Assembly: GCA_945874225.1 (NCBI GenBank)
Contig: CAMCFT010000006.1
Location: 62,001 to 126,000 of the forward strand
Direction of reading: 5' to 3'
DNA: 64,000 bases
DNA from: Flavobacterium psychrophilum
GTDB taxonomy: Bacteria > Bacteroidota > Bacteroidia > Flavobacteriales > Flavobacteriaceae
Positions 1 to 8,276 of the stretch are shown here, in pieces. The notes beneath the pieces are model-generated. The model ran no database searches, had not been told where the DNA came from, and saw nothing but the letters and a program-made list of their open reading frames with translations. Within the stretch, counting starts at the first letter, position 1. Every line of letters starts with the position of its first letter. The translations under genes were made by a program, and so were the position numbers.

Positions 1-92
1 ATTTTTCCGGAAATTTTTAAAGGCAGCGTAACGTTTGATGATGCCACAATGCTAACAAAGCATAATGTGATAATCAATAAATATTTTTTCAT
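1..92 (-). CDS. N-terminal fragment of a secreted protein (runs off the left edge)
   Basis: An ATG at 92 opens a frame that stays open to base 1, giving 30 residues: a short basic start (MKKY), a hydrophobic core (LLIITLCFVSIVASS) and then NVTLPLKISGK. This is a convincing Sec signal peptide. The rest of the protein lies outside the window, so the product cannot be named. The start of the mature part loosely recalls other secreted carbohydrate-active proteins of this phylum, but 10 residues are too few to claim homology. It lies 143 bp downstream of the GH5 gene on the same strand and could be its operon partner. Confidence 0.6.
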   Translation of the reverse strand, partial: MKKYLLIITLCFVSIVASSNVTLPLKISGK

Positions 93-107
93 AATTTTTA
101 TTTATTA

Positions 108-136
108 CAATACAGCTCAAATAATTGGCTGTATTG
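108..136. repeat. Short inverted repeat upstream of the edge gene
   Basis: The arms caatacagc and gctgtattg (9 bp, perfect) flank an 11-base spacer, and end about 15 bases before the ATG at 92. There is no clear U-tract on the minus strand, so a 5' UTR hairpin or operator fits better than a terminator. Confidence 0.35.
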
Positions 137-235
137 CAAGTAGTTATACAAATAAACCCAACATTTTTTTAGCCTAAGTCCAAGATCTGACAATGCTAAA
201 AAAATAGGTGTTTCAAAATTTTATTTTTTAATTTG

Positions 236-1864
236 TTAATTAAATTTAAGCCAATCTAATTTCAGGCTATTGGATTTAACCAAAATTTTGATTTTATTTT
301 CTCCCTTTTTTAATTTAAAATTACCAACCGTAACTTCGCTCAAATCTTTATTGCTTACCGAGACTTTTACTTTTTTATTGTTAATCCTAATTTCTAATTC
401 TGTGGGCAAATCATTGGCCGATGCACTCATTGTTAGTTGATGCTTTTTATTATCTAAAGCTTTAAAATCATAAACCAACCATTCTGATTTTTTAATTTCA
501 ATAGATTGGTTAGACCAAAATTGATCCTCATCCTCGCTGTCAAGCTTTATTTGTACAGGTTCGTTTGTTCTATAAAACTTAGATTTATTAAGTGTGTCCA
601 AAACAAAATACGATTTAATATAGCCGCTAAATCCATAATTTTCAGCTTCAATTTTTCCAGGAATTCTGGTGTTGATGGCGTTAGATACATCTTCAAAATA
701 ATCGCAGTTGGCTATTTTTATATTTTCGAGTAAATCGTTGAATGCTTTTTCTGCAATAACACTGTCTGGTTTTGAGCTATTATTGGTGTATTGAGAAATC
801 AAGTCCCAATTTTCTGGTTTTTTGATAGAATAAGGCGTGTTTTTGGTGTCCATTTTTTTCCAAGGCCAGAAAGAAAAACCGATATTATTTGCTTCAAAAT
901 ATTGAGTCGTAGCCCAATAAATTGTATTTCCCTTTTCGCCAGTTTCGCCAACCCAAATTGGGGTGTTCAATTCGTTTCGTTTATTTAAATATTGATCAAT
1001 ATTATTCAAGTTATCTGGTTTGCCCCAACAATAATAGTGAAATTGGTAAAAGGTGTTGTTGTCAAAAGGTTTGTCAAAAACAGACCAATCATTTGACCAG
1101 TCAAAACCTTCCAGTGTAATCATGTGTTTGGTATCGATTTTTCTAATTTCGGCGGTTAATCTTTGATACAAAGGCACTAATAAATGCTTGTATTTATCAG
1201 CAGCACCCGAGTTTTTAGGCAAAGGCTCATTCAACAAATCGTAAGCTGCAACGGTAGGTTCATTTTTACATTTATCTACAATTTTCAACCAAAGGTTTAC
1301 TAATTGATCTTGATATTTGGTTTCTATAAATAATTCGGGTAAATTATTAGGGCTGTCGTCAATATTTTGCCCTGTTTGTCCGCCGGGAGCTCCGTGCATA
1401 TCTATAATAACATAAATTTTATGTTTTTTGCACCAGGAAACCAGGGAATCCATTAACTGGAACCCTTCTTCAACATACACAGGATTTTCACCTTCTGTTA
1501 AAAACAATCTTGAGTTTAAAGCCGGTCTAACCGAATTAAATCCCAATTCGGCAATACGTTTAATGTCAGCTTCCGTAATGTAGTTTTGCCTGTATGTTTT
1601 CCAAAAATGGGCAGATTTTTCTTTTCCAATCAGATCCTCAACCACTTTTTCGATTTTGCGAGGGCGGTCACCCAAGTCTCCAAATTTCCACATATATCCT
1701 TCGGGTAAAAGCCAGTTTCCTAGCCCTACTCCTTTTAAAAATACTTTTTCTCCCGATTCATTAACCAAATCTTGACCGGAAGTGTGCAAAAAAGTCAAGT
1801 TTGTTTGTGCTTGTGAACAAACGCTGACGGCAATTGCCAAGATTAAAGTGCTGATTGCTTTCAT
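236..1864 (-). CDS. Secreted GH5 family beta-glucanase with C-terminal CBM6-like domain
   Basis: A 542-residue protein with a Sec signal peptide (about 1-20, ending in SQA). Residues 25-390 form a GH5 (beta/alpha)8 catalytic domain of the exo-beta-1,3-glucanase-like kind. FLKGVGLGNWLLPEGY is the typical N-terminal strand, NEP contains the likely acid/base (about E213) and VGETG the likely nucleophile (about E307). From about residue 408 (IPGKIEAENY) a CBM6-like beta-sandwich follows. There is no T9SS tail and no lipobox, so it is probably periplasmic. Its catalytic domain resembles that of the GH5 at 17540-19948. It lies beyond a terminator downstream of the first SusCD pair, so it probably has its own promoter. 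Family assignment is firm; linkage specificity (beta-1,3 or 1,6) is inferred. Confidence 0.85.
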   Translation of the reverse strand: MKAISTLILAIAVSVCSQAQTNLTFLHTSGQDLVNESGEKVFLKGVGLGNWLLPEGYMWKFGDLGDRPRKIEKVVEDLIGKEKSAHFWKTYRQNYITEADIKRIAELGFNSVRPALNSRLFLTEGENPVYVEEGFQLMDSLVSWCKKHKIYVIIDMHGAPGGQTGQNIDDSPNNLPELFIETKYQDQLVNLWLKIVDKCKNEPTVAAYDLLNEPLPKNSGAADKYKHLLVPLYQRLTAEIRKIDTKHMITLEGFDWSNDWSVFDKPFDNNTFYQFHYYCWGKPDNLNNIDQYLNKRNELNTPIWVGETGEKGNTIYWATTQYFEANNIGFSFWPWKKMDTKNTPYSIKKPENWDLISQYTNNSSKPDSVIAEKAFNDLLENIKIANCDYFEDVSNAINTRIPGKIEAENYGFSGYIKSYFVLDTLNKSKFYRTNEPVQIKLDSEDEDQFWSNQSIEIKKSEWLVYDFKALDNKKHQLTMSASANDLPTELEIRINNKKVKVSVSNKDLSEVTVGNFKLKKGENKIKILVKSNSLKLDWLKFN

Positions 1865-1946
1865 TTATCATATTATTTTACTATACTAATTGATCACTAA
1901 ACTACATATTTCATATTATTTCTTCTACTAAAAAAGGTAATTTTCT

Positions 1947-1979
1947 AAAAACAGCCCGTAACATGAAAGTTACAGGCTG
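1947..1979 (-). terminator. Rho-independent terminator after the first SusCD pair
   Basis: The arms cagcccgtaac and gttacaggctg (11 bp with one G-T pair) enclose a 6-base loop. On the minus strand they are followed by five T. It lies 135 bp past the SusD stop codon and separates the SusCD operon from the GH5 gene. Confidence 0.75.
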
Positions 1980-2113
1980 CAATAGAATTACTAACACAAA
2001 TAAACATCCTATTTATATCTAATGTTTACTTAGATTAGATGTAAAGGCTGTAAAGGTTTGCTTACGCTCCCCAAAACAACCCTCACTTTAAAAAGAATTA
2101 CTAACTTCCTTTT

Positions 2114-3649
2114 TTACTGTAACAGCCACATCGCTTTGTTTACATCATCAAAACCAGAGAATTGACGGTCAACCGCTTCTTTAAGATTAACGTCGTTGTA
2201 AATTGCTTCGGACGAAGGGTACGAATTGCGCAATGGTATGATATTCAAGTTGGTTGCATTCAAATTTGTTGCAGGATTGATAGGAAATACTGGATAGCCA
2301 TTTCTTCTGTATTCCCAATAACTGTAATCTCCGTCTTGGAAATAATTAAGAATATAGCGTTGTAACCAAATTTGTTTCAATTGGTCATCAGTTGTAGCTT
2401 TGAAGGCTGCTTCGCCAGTAAAATAACCACTAATATATGCTGCGGTAATTGGCATGGTGTGTGAGTAGGTAGAAGAAACTGCCATTACACTTGTAAGAGC
2501 CGCTTTTACACCTTCTTCATAATAGCCTTGGGCTGTGCCCGTGCTTATCCAACCCTTGATGTGTGCTTCTGCCAATACCAGTTGTTGTTCGGCAAAAGTC
2601 AGTAACATTCTCGGTTCGGTGGCAGCATCCTTTTGATAACGCAAGTTAATTATAGAATATTTTTTTGCTAACCATTCCGCACTCAAAGTAGTATAGGAAT
2701 CCGATACGTTTGCACCTATGTAAGCTGCTGGATCTGATTCTATTTTTCCTGCATTCTTTTGAGCTACCGAAGGTTCGGCATAGTAAAACAAACGTCTGTC
2801 GTTCAATAATTTTAATGGATCGGTTAGTACCGAACTCATTATGGTTCTACTGGTAAAAAAATTGGATACGCTATAAATTGGATACGGATTTTTTGTGGAA
2901 TAAATAAGTCCAAAAAAACCAGTTGAACTATTCAAAATAAAGCCATTCGCAACAATTTGTGAGAAACGGGTTTTCACATCTAAAGACGCTACTCCTTCTT
3001 TTTTACTCAACGACATTAATACTTTCAAGGCAAAGGAATTGGTCGCTCTGCGCCATTTGGCGGGGTCTCCATTATAAGGTGTTGGGTCTCCTGCGAAAGC
3101 GGCTCCATTGGCAAAAAATTGATCTGCTGCTTTTAAATCCTCCAAAATGTTTTTAAAAACATCTTCTTGAAGATCATATTTTGGTTTGGTTAACCCTGTA
3201 GCTCCAAGTCCTGCCTCGGTATAGGGAATATCTCCCATTGCCATTGTTATGCGGAACAAGTTCCAGGCTTTGGCGAATTTACCAACGCCTTCATAAGAAT
3301 TCTGAACGGGTTCTGCAACGCTTGCTTTTGCAGCTAGATTCATACTGGCAATATTAGGTAACAGGTTCATTCCATAGAAGGAACCAGACTCTGGACTATT
3401 GTATTGTGACCCCATTTGACCTTCGTTAGTATAACCTACATATTTAGGGGAGGCACTATTAGAGATAAATGATTTGGCATCACCTCCATATTTAGTAATG
3501 CTAATGATAACATTGGTACATAACAAAGCGGGCGTTGCAATTTCAGGCGCATTTGTGTCAGAATTTATGGCGTCGAAATTATTTTCACAGCTCGTCAACA
3601 AAAAGAAAGCACAGGTGACCAAGCTCATAATTTTATTTAAATTTTTCAT
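2114..3649 (-). CDS. SusD/RagB-family outer-membrane lipoprotein (SusD-like_2 type)
   Basis: A surface glycan-binding lipoprotein of about 511 residues that caps the adjacent SusC transporter. The start MKNLNKIMSL at 3649 is chosen because it gives a clean lipoprotein signal with lipobox LTSC at about residue 20. The frame can be opened at a TTG at 3676, but that only adds nine charged residues in front. The mature N-terminus (FDAINSDTNAPE) and the helical TPR-like body fit the SusD/RagB nutrient-binding family usually paired with atypical SusC proteins. It is 35 bp downstream of susC and surely co-transcribed with it. The ligand cannot be predicted. The pair is not the classical glycan type, so a non-polysaccharide substrate is possible. 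Confidence 0.85.
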   Translation of the reverse strand: MKNLNKIMSLVTCAFFLLTSCENNFDAINSDTNAPEIATPALLCTNVIISITKYGGDAKSFISNSASPKYVGYTNEGQMGSQYNSPESGSFYGMNLLPNIASMNLAAKASVAEPVQNSYEGVGKFAKAWNLFRITMAMGDIPYTEAGLGATGLTKPKYDLQEDVFKNILEDLKAADQFFANGAAFAGDPTPYNGDPAKWRRATNSFALKVLMSLSKKEGVASLDVKTRFSQIVANGFILNSSTGFFGLIYSTKNPYPIYSVSNFFTSRTIMSSVLTDPLKLLNDRRLFYYAEPSVAQKNAGKIESDPAAYIGANVSDSYTTLSAEWLAKKYSIINLRYQKDAATEPRMLLTFAEQQLVLAEAHIKGWISTGTAQGYYEEGVKAALTSVMAVSSTYSHTMPITAAYISGYFTGEAAFKATTDDQLKQIWLQRYILNYFQDGDYSYWEYRRNGYPVFPINPATNLNATNLNIIPLRNSYPSSEAIYNDVNLKEAVDRQFSGFDDVNKAMWLLQ

Positions 3650-3684
3650 GTTTTTAAATTTTAAGTTTTTAATCAATCTTTCTT

Positions 3685-6600
3685 TTAGAATGATGCTTTA
3701 ACATTTACCCCAATAAATCGTTGTGATGGATCACTAAAATTCTCGGTGCCACCATCTGGATCCGAATATTTGAATTGTTTCGCATTCAAGTACAAGTTTT
3801 GACCTACCGCAGCAATTGAAAATGATTTGGCATACAAAATATCTAAAATTCCTTTTGGAAAATCATAGGTAATCGACATTTCACGGATTTTGAAAAACGT
3901 GGTACTCAATACTTCAAGTGGTCCTGGAGCACCTCCCCAAGCAGTCCCTTTGTGCAATTTGTTTATGTAGGATTCATAAGTAACTTTCACGTCATTAGAC
4001 GCATACGTTCTTGTGTCCGAAGTGATATTACCGTTTACATCATAAGTTGCTTCGCCAGAAACCACTTTTACTCCAACTGCCGTATAATTGCTTGTGCCGG
4101 GATTGTTGGCATCCAAGAATCGTTCCGGAACTACAGAGTCTGGGTGGTTGCCCGAAATCCACATGTACATTTCGGTTCTTGTTTGAGCCAACCCACCTAC
4201 ACGACCATCGACAGAAACATTGAATGAAATGTTTTTGTATTTAAGTGCTGAAGTTAATCCCCACATAAATTTAGGATCATTATATCCAATTCTTGTTTGA
4301 TAATCTGAATATTGCGGCAAACCTGCACTATTAATTATATTGCCTTGAGGATCTCTCATCAATTCATAGATTATATTGGCATCTGCCCTTTCTCCTACTT
4401 TTACCCATGGTTGGTTCGAAGAATACACAGGATCTAATTTAGTATAATATATTGCCGAAGACGCCCAGTTAAATCCTAAATCCCATTGCCAGTCATCGCC
4501 TTTTACGGGAGTTCCATTAAGAACTATTTCAACTCCCTTTCGAGTTTGTTGTTCTTTTGTATTTACTGTCGATTCCGAAAAACCCGAAGAAGATGAAATA
4601 GTTGCATTGACGATACCATCAAAATAACGTTTTTCATAATAAGTAACATCCAAAGAAATCCTTTTCTTAATAAAACTCATTGCCGTACCCACTTCATAGG
4701 TTTCGGTACCTTCAGGCTTCAGATTTTCAGGTCTTATGGATCCTGGCAAATATTGAGAGGATAAATTACCCCAAACATTGTTAGACAAAGTATAAGTAGG
4801 ATTAATTACGAAAGGATTCGGAATGTCTTTAGTCGTTGCCCAAGAACCACGCACTTTCCAAAAAGAAAGCCAGTTCGTTTTTGGTAGTATTTCAGAAAGA
4901 ACAAAACTTCCTGCTAAGGAGGGATAGTTGTAAGATCGATTTGATGCAGACAAGGTAGACGCCCAATCATTACGATAGGTGCCTTCCAGAAAGGCTATGC
5001 TTTTCCAGGACAAGGACAAACGACCATACAAACTGTTGATTTTTTCTCTCGTAAGATACGGGTTTACCGTAGCTGGCAAGACAGACGATTTGAGGGAATA
5101 ATACCCCGGAATCAAAAGCCCGCCTTGGGTAAAAGCTTCAATTCCTTCGGTTTGTGTAAAATAAGAAGTTGCACCGGCCAATCCGTCGAGGGCAAAATCT
5201 CCAAAAGATTTATTACCTGTAAGTATAAAATCGCTGTTGTAGCTATATCCTCTACTTATTCCTTCATTGAAAGAGCCTAAGTTGCTTTCTCCCCAAATTC
5301 CAGTTCCTCCACTAATCACGGTAGCATCACCCACAGAACGCAAGGATCCTTTGGATACTCGAATAATTTGGTGGTCGTTGAAGTTGTCATAACCTATGCG
5401 ATACATCGCTTTTAGCCAAGGCCTGAATTTATAATCAACGGATAAAGTTCCATTGATAACATCTCGGTCTTGGGAGTGGATTCTCTCATTTCGATCAAAA
5501 TAAGGGTTGTTATTGGTATTGGTGTAACTATTGTTTTGAACTTCGTTTTTGGTTACCCAATAGTCTTTTGCGTTTCTTACATCGAAATCAGGAGAGGACC
5601 ATACCAATAAAGTGTACATTGGATCATAAGCGGTATAACCGTTAAAACCTATGTTTGGCGAAGTTTGTTTGTTGTAGGTCATGGAAGAAGACAGGGTGAA
5701 ATTATCCAGTTTTATGTCGCCCCCAAGCGAGTAAGTTACCTTGTCAAACACTGAATTTGGATATTGTCCCTGGTTTTTTACCCATGTTGCCGAGGCTCTT
5801 ATGCTTCCCAATTCACCTTGTTGTACCAAACTAAAGTTGTTGTTCATAACATAACCTTGGCTAACAAAATTGGCGAAATTATCTTTTCCCACAGGCAAAT
5901 AAGGACTTAACTCCCATTTTTTGGTGGCATAATTCCATTGGTTTACCATACGACCGTCCAGAGGCACTCCCCAAGAACCATCTCCTGAAGTAGAGACCGT
6001 ATTGGTGGTCGGGTCTATCAGACGCCCAAATGTAGATTGCATTTCTGGAATGGCTAAATAACCGGCCGTGTACATAGCCCCACTATTTAATGACACGCTA
6101 AATCCTTGTTTAGGAGCCCCTTTTTTTGTTGTAACCATTATGGCCCCACTTTTTCCTCGAATACCGTAAAGTGACGAGGCTGTTGATCCTTTTAAAACAC
6201 TGATGCTTTCAATATCATCCGCTGGAACTTCACGTAAGGTCATATTTCCGTAAGGAACGCCATCAATAACTAATATTGGGTTTTCACCACGTAGCAGAAT
6301 TTCAGGTGCGGAGGCAAAATCAGTGCTGTTTTTTACCAACAAACCGGCTACTTTACCTGTTAAGGACGTGGCAACATCTACACCCCTTACGGTTTGCAAG
6401 CTTCCGCCAGAAATCCCTTGGGTTGCATAACCCAGTGCTTTTGTTGATTTTTTAATACCCAACGAAGTAACAACTACTTCTTTTAGGTCTTCTGTTTGGG
6501 GGTTTAGTTTAACGTCGATTTTTGTTCTTCCTTTTAAAGGTTCCTGCGCAGGATTATATCCTATAAAACTAAACACCAAAGTACCGTTTGATTCGGCCTT

Positions 6601-6789
6601 TATTTGATAACTCCCGTCCAAATCAGTAGTCATAGCTTTGGATGTTCCTTTAATTAAAATGTTTACTCCCGGAATAGGAAGTCCGTTTTCGTCTAAAACT
6701 CTTCCTGTAACAGTAATATCTTGTGCCCAAGCACCTACTGATAAAAGAATGGTCATAAAACAAAAAATAAGCGATTTTGTAAATTTCAT
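3685..6789 (-). CDS. SusC/RagA-family TonB-dependent outer-membrane transporter
   Basis: A 1034-residue TonB-linked porin that imports the ligand captured by the SusD partner. In order: signal peptide (1-22), carboxypeptidase-regulatory-like beta-sandwich (about 25-105, ITVTGRVLDENGLPIPGVNI), TonB-dependent plug (about 115-220, with LRGENPILVIDGVPYG) and a long beta-barrel ending in aromatic F (GVNVKASF), as expected for BAM recognition. Length is normal for the family. It starts 80 bp after the DoxX-like gene and ends 35 bp before susD, so SusC and SusD form a unit. The substrate is unknown; the upstream phosphatase gene is the only hint. Confidence 0.9.
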   Translation of the reverse strand: MKFTKSLIFCFMTILLSVGAWAQDITVTGRVLDENGLPIPGVNILIKGTSKAMTTDLDGSYQIKAESNGTLVFSFIGYNPAQEPLKGRTKIDVKLNPQTEDLKEVVVTSLGIKKSTKALGYATQGISGGSLQTVRGVDVATSLTGKVAGLLVKNSTDFASAPEILLRGENPILVIDGVPYGNMTLREVPADDIESISVLKGSTASSLYGIRGKSGAIMVTTKKGAPKQGFSVSLNSGAMYTAGYLAIPEMQSTFGRLIDPTTNTVSTSGDGSWGVPLDGRMVNQWNYATKKWELSPYLPVGKDNFANFVSQGYVMNNNFSLVQQGELGSIRASATWVKNQGQYPNSVFDKVTYSLGGDIKLDNFTLSSSMTYNKQTSPNIGFNGYTAYDPMYTLLVWSSPDFDVRNAKDYWVTKNEVQNNSYTNTNNNPYFDRNERIHSQDRDVINGTLSVDYKFRPWLKAMYRIGYDNFNDHQIIRVSKGSLRSVGDATVISGGTGIWGESNLGSFNEGISRGYSYNSDFILTGNKSFGDFALDGLAGATSYFTQTEGIEAFTQGGLLIPGYYSLKSSVLPATVNPYLTREKINSLYGRLSLSWKSIAFLEGTYRNDWASTLSASNRSYNYPSLAGSFVLSEILPKTNWLSFWKVRGSWATTKDIPNPFVINPTYTLSNNVWGNLSSQYLPGSIRPENLKPEGTETYEVGTAMSFIKKRISLDVTYYEKRYFDGIVNATISSSSGFSESTVNTKEQQTRKGVEIVLNGTPVKGDDWQWDLGFNWASSAIYYTKLDPVYSSNQPWVKVGERADANIIYELMRDPQGNIINSAGLPQYSDYQTRIGYNDPKFMWGLTSALKYKNISFNVSVDGRVGGLAQTRTEMYMWISGNHPDSVVPERFLDANNPGTSNYTAVGVKVVSGEATYDVNGNITSDTRTYASNDVKVTYESYINKLHKGTAWGGAPGPLEVLSTTFFKIREMSITYDFPKGILDILYAKSFSIAAVGQNLYLNAKQFKYSDPDGGTENFSDPSQRFIGVNVKASF

Positions 6790-6869
6790 CTTTTTTATTA
6801 TTTTGGTTAATTAAATTGGTGTTTTTATTAAATTGGGTAACGATTATTGTTTTTTTAATTCATAAATTA

Positions 6870-7286
6870 TTAGTTTGATTTGTTATTTTTATTATAATAC
6901 CGCGTCATTAATAACACTAGTGGCAAACCCCAATTAGAGGATCGTTCAAAAAAATCCAGAAAAGAATCTCCTGAAATAGGACGACTCAATGCTGTCAACA
7001 ATGCCCAGAAAATAGCCCAATACAAAACAATTCTAATGGGATATATCAATATTATCAAGGCAACGACAATGTCTAAAATCCCTATGAAAGGCATTAGAAA
7101 CTCGGCTTGTTCTTCCGAGAAACCAAAACAGGTCATCAAAGGAATCCATTTTGGATTCACTCCAATAGCAACAATTCCGTGACCTATAAATGTTCCGAAA
7201 ACGCCTATTCGTACAACGAGTTCTAAAGGCGATATTTTATATAAAAAGCTACTTTTTTTTTCTTTATCTAGTAATTGCGAATTCAT
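6870..7286 (-). CDS. DoxX-like small integral membrane protein
   Basis: A 138-residue protein with about four hydrophobic segments: VVRIGVFGTFIGHGIVAIGV, FLMPFIGILDIVVALIILIY, VLYWAIFWALLTAL and WGLPLVLLMTRYY. The arrangement and the start of helix 1 (RIGVFGTFIGHG) resemble DoxX/DoxD-like membrane proteins, whose role is often quinone-linked redox or simply unknown. It sits 2 bp downstream of the MORN-repeat gene and 80 bp upstream of susC, so it is almost certainly in the same transcript. I cannot assign a specific function. Confidence 0.55.
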   Translation of the reverse strand: MNSQLLDKEKKSSFLYKISPLELVVRIGVFGTFIGHGIVAIGVNPKWIPLMTCFGFSEEQAEFLMPFIGILDIVVALIILIYPIRIVLYWAIFWALLTALSRPISGDSFLDFFERSSNWGLPLVLLMTRYYNKNNKSN

Positions 7287-7288
7287 TT

Positions 7289-8260
7289 TTAATATTTATT
7301 TATCACCGCTGGTTTTTCAAAAACTTTCTTTGAAGACAACTTTCTGTTTTCGTCATAAAACTTCCATAATCCTGATTTTTGACCCATAAAATAGTTGCCT
7401 TTTTCTTTTTTCTTTCCGTTTTCATAATAAAGCACCCAAAGCCCATCAGCTAAATCATTTTCGAAAACACCGTAAGAATTTAAATTGCCATTTTCATAAT
7501 ACAAGGCATATTCTCCTTGTTTCTCATCATCCATATAATTGACACTTTCTTTCAAAGCTCCATTAGAATAATACGATTTCCAATGCCCTGTTTTTAATCC
7601 TCCTTTGTAAAACTGCTCTGATAATATCGTCCCGTTGTCGTCGTAGGAAACCCAAGGGCCAATTTTCATATCTATGTCATAAGTAGCTTTTTCTTTAACA
7701 GCTCCCGATGGATAGAAAGTTATGGAAATGCCTTGCATTTTATCATCTACATAATCAACTTCGTTGAACAATTGACCAGTTTCATACCACTTTTTCCAAT
7801 GTCCTACTTTTGTATATTCCTTGTGGAATTCTTCTCTAAAAGGTTTTCCGTTCGGGAAATATTCAACCGCTTTTCCGTATAAAATGCCATAATCAAAATT
7901 TTTCTCTGATTGAAGCGTGCCGTCTTCATAATAACTTTTGAAGATTCCGTTTTCCTTATTGTGGTCATAAGAACCTTGGGTGCATTTGTTGCCGTTTTCG
8001 AACCACGAAATATAAGGTCCATTTAAAGTGTCATTCGAATAAGCACTTTCTGATTTCTTTTTCCCATTAGGAAAATAGGCAATCCAAATTCCTTCTTTCA
8101 TTTTGTTTGCCAAAACGCCTTCTTCACTTACTGTTTTTGTTCCTTCGAAAAACAATTTTGTTTTTTCATAATTGGAAACAGAACTGTCCGAATTTTGGGC
8201 GATTATTCCGAAGGTCCAAAAAAATAAAATTATAAATACTGTTTTTACTACTTTCGTCAT
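7289..8260 (-). CDS. Secreted MORN_2 (YwqK-like) repeat protein
   Basis: A 323-residue protein with a signal peptide (about 1-21) followed by roughly ten to twelve tandem repeats of about 22-24 residues with the pattern G-x-W-x-x-Y-[YF]-x-N-G-x-x-[KE]-x-x-x-Y. Examples are GIWIAYFPNGKKKSESAY, GHWKSYYSNGALKESVNY and GLWVLYYENGKKKEKGNY. This is the MORN_2/YwqK repeat, common in secreted proteins of Bacteroidota and often mis-titled as an antitoxin because of its B. subtilis namesake. There is no toxin partner here. It probably forms an extended beta-solenoid for binding. It is 16 bp downstream of the phosphatase gene and 2 bp upstream of the DoxX-like gene. Confidence 0.75.
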   Translation of the reverse strand: MTKVVKTVFIILFFWTFGIIAQNSDSSVSNYEKTKLFFEGTKTVSEEGVLANKMKEGIWIAYFPNGKKKSESAYSNDTLNGPYISWFENGNKCTQGSYDHNKENGIFKSYYEDGTLQSEKNFDYGILYGKAVEYFPNGKPFREEFHKEYTKVGHWKKWYETGQLFNEVDYVDDKMQGISITFYPSGAVKEKATYDIDMKIGPWVSYDDNGTILSEQFYKGGLKTGHWKSYYSNGALKESVNYMDDEKQGEYALYYENGNLNSYGVFENDLADGLWVLYYENGKKKEKGNYFMGQKSGLWKFYDENRKLSSKKVFEKPAVINKY

Positions 8261-8276
8261 ATTCGTTTCTAAAAAA

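Noticed and set aside
3674..3676. TTG start for the first SusD
   Set aside because: The ATG at 3649 gives a normal lipoprotein signal; the extra nine residues would disturb it.
7289..8260. Antitoxin function of the YwqK-like protein
   Set aside because: The name comes from a distant repeat homolog. This protein has a signal peptide and no toxin gene beside it.
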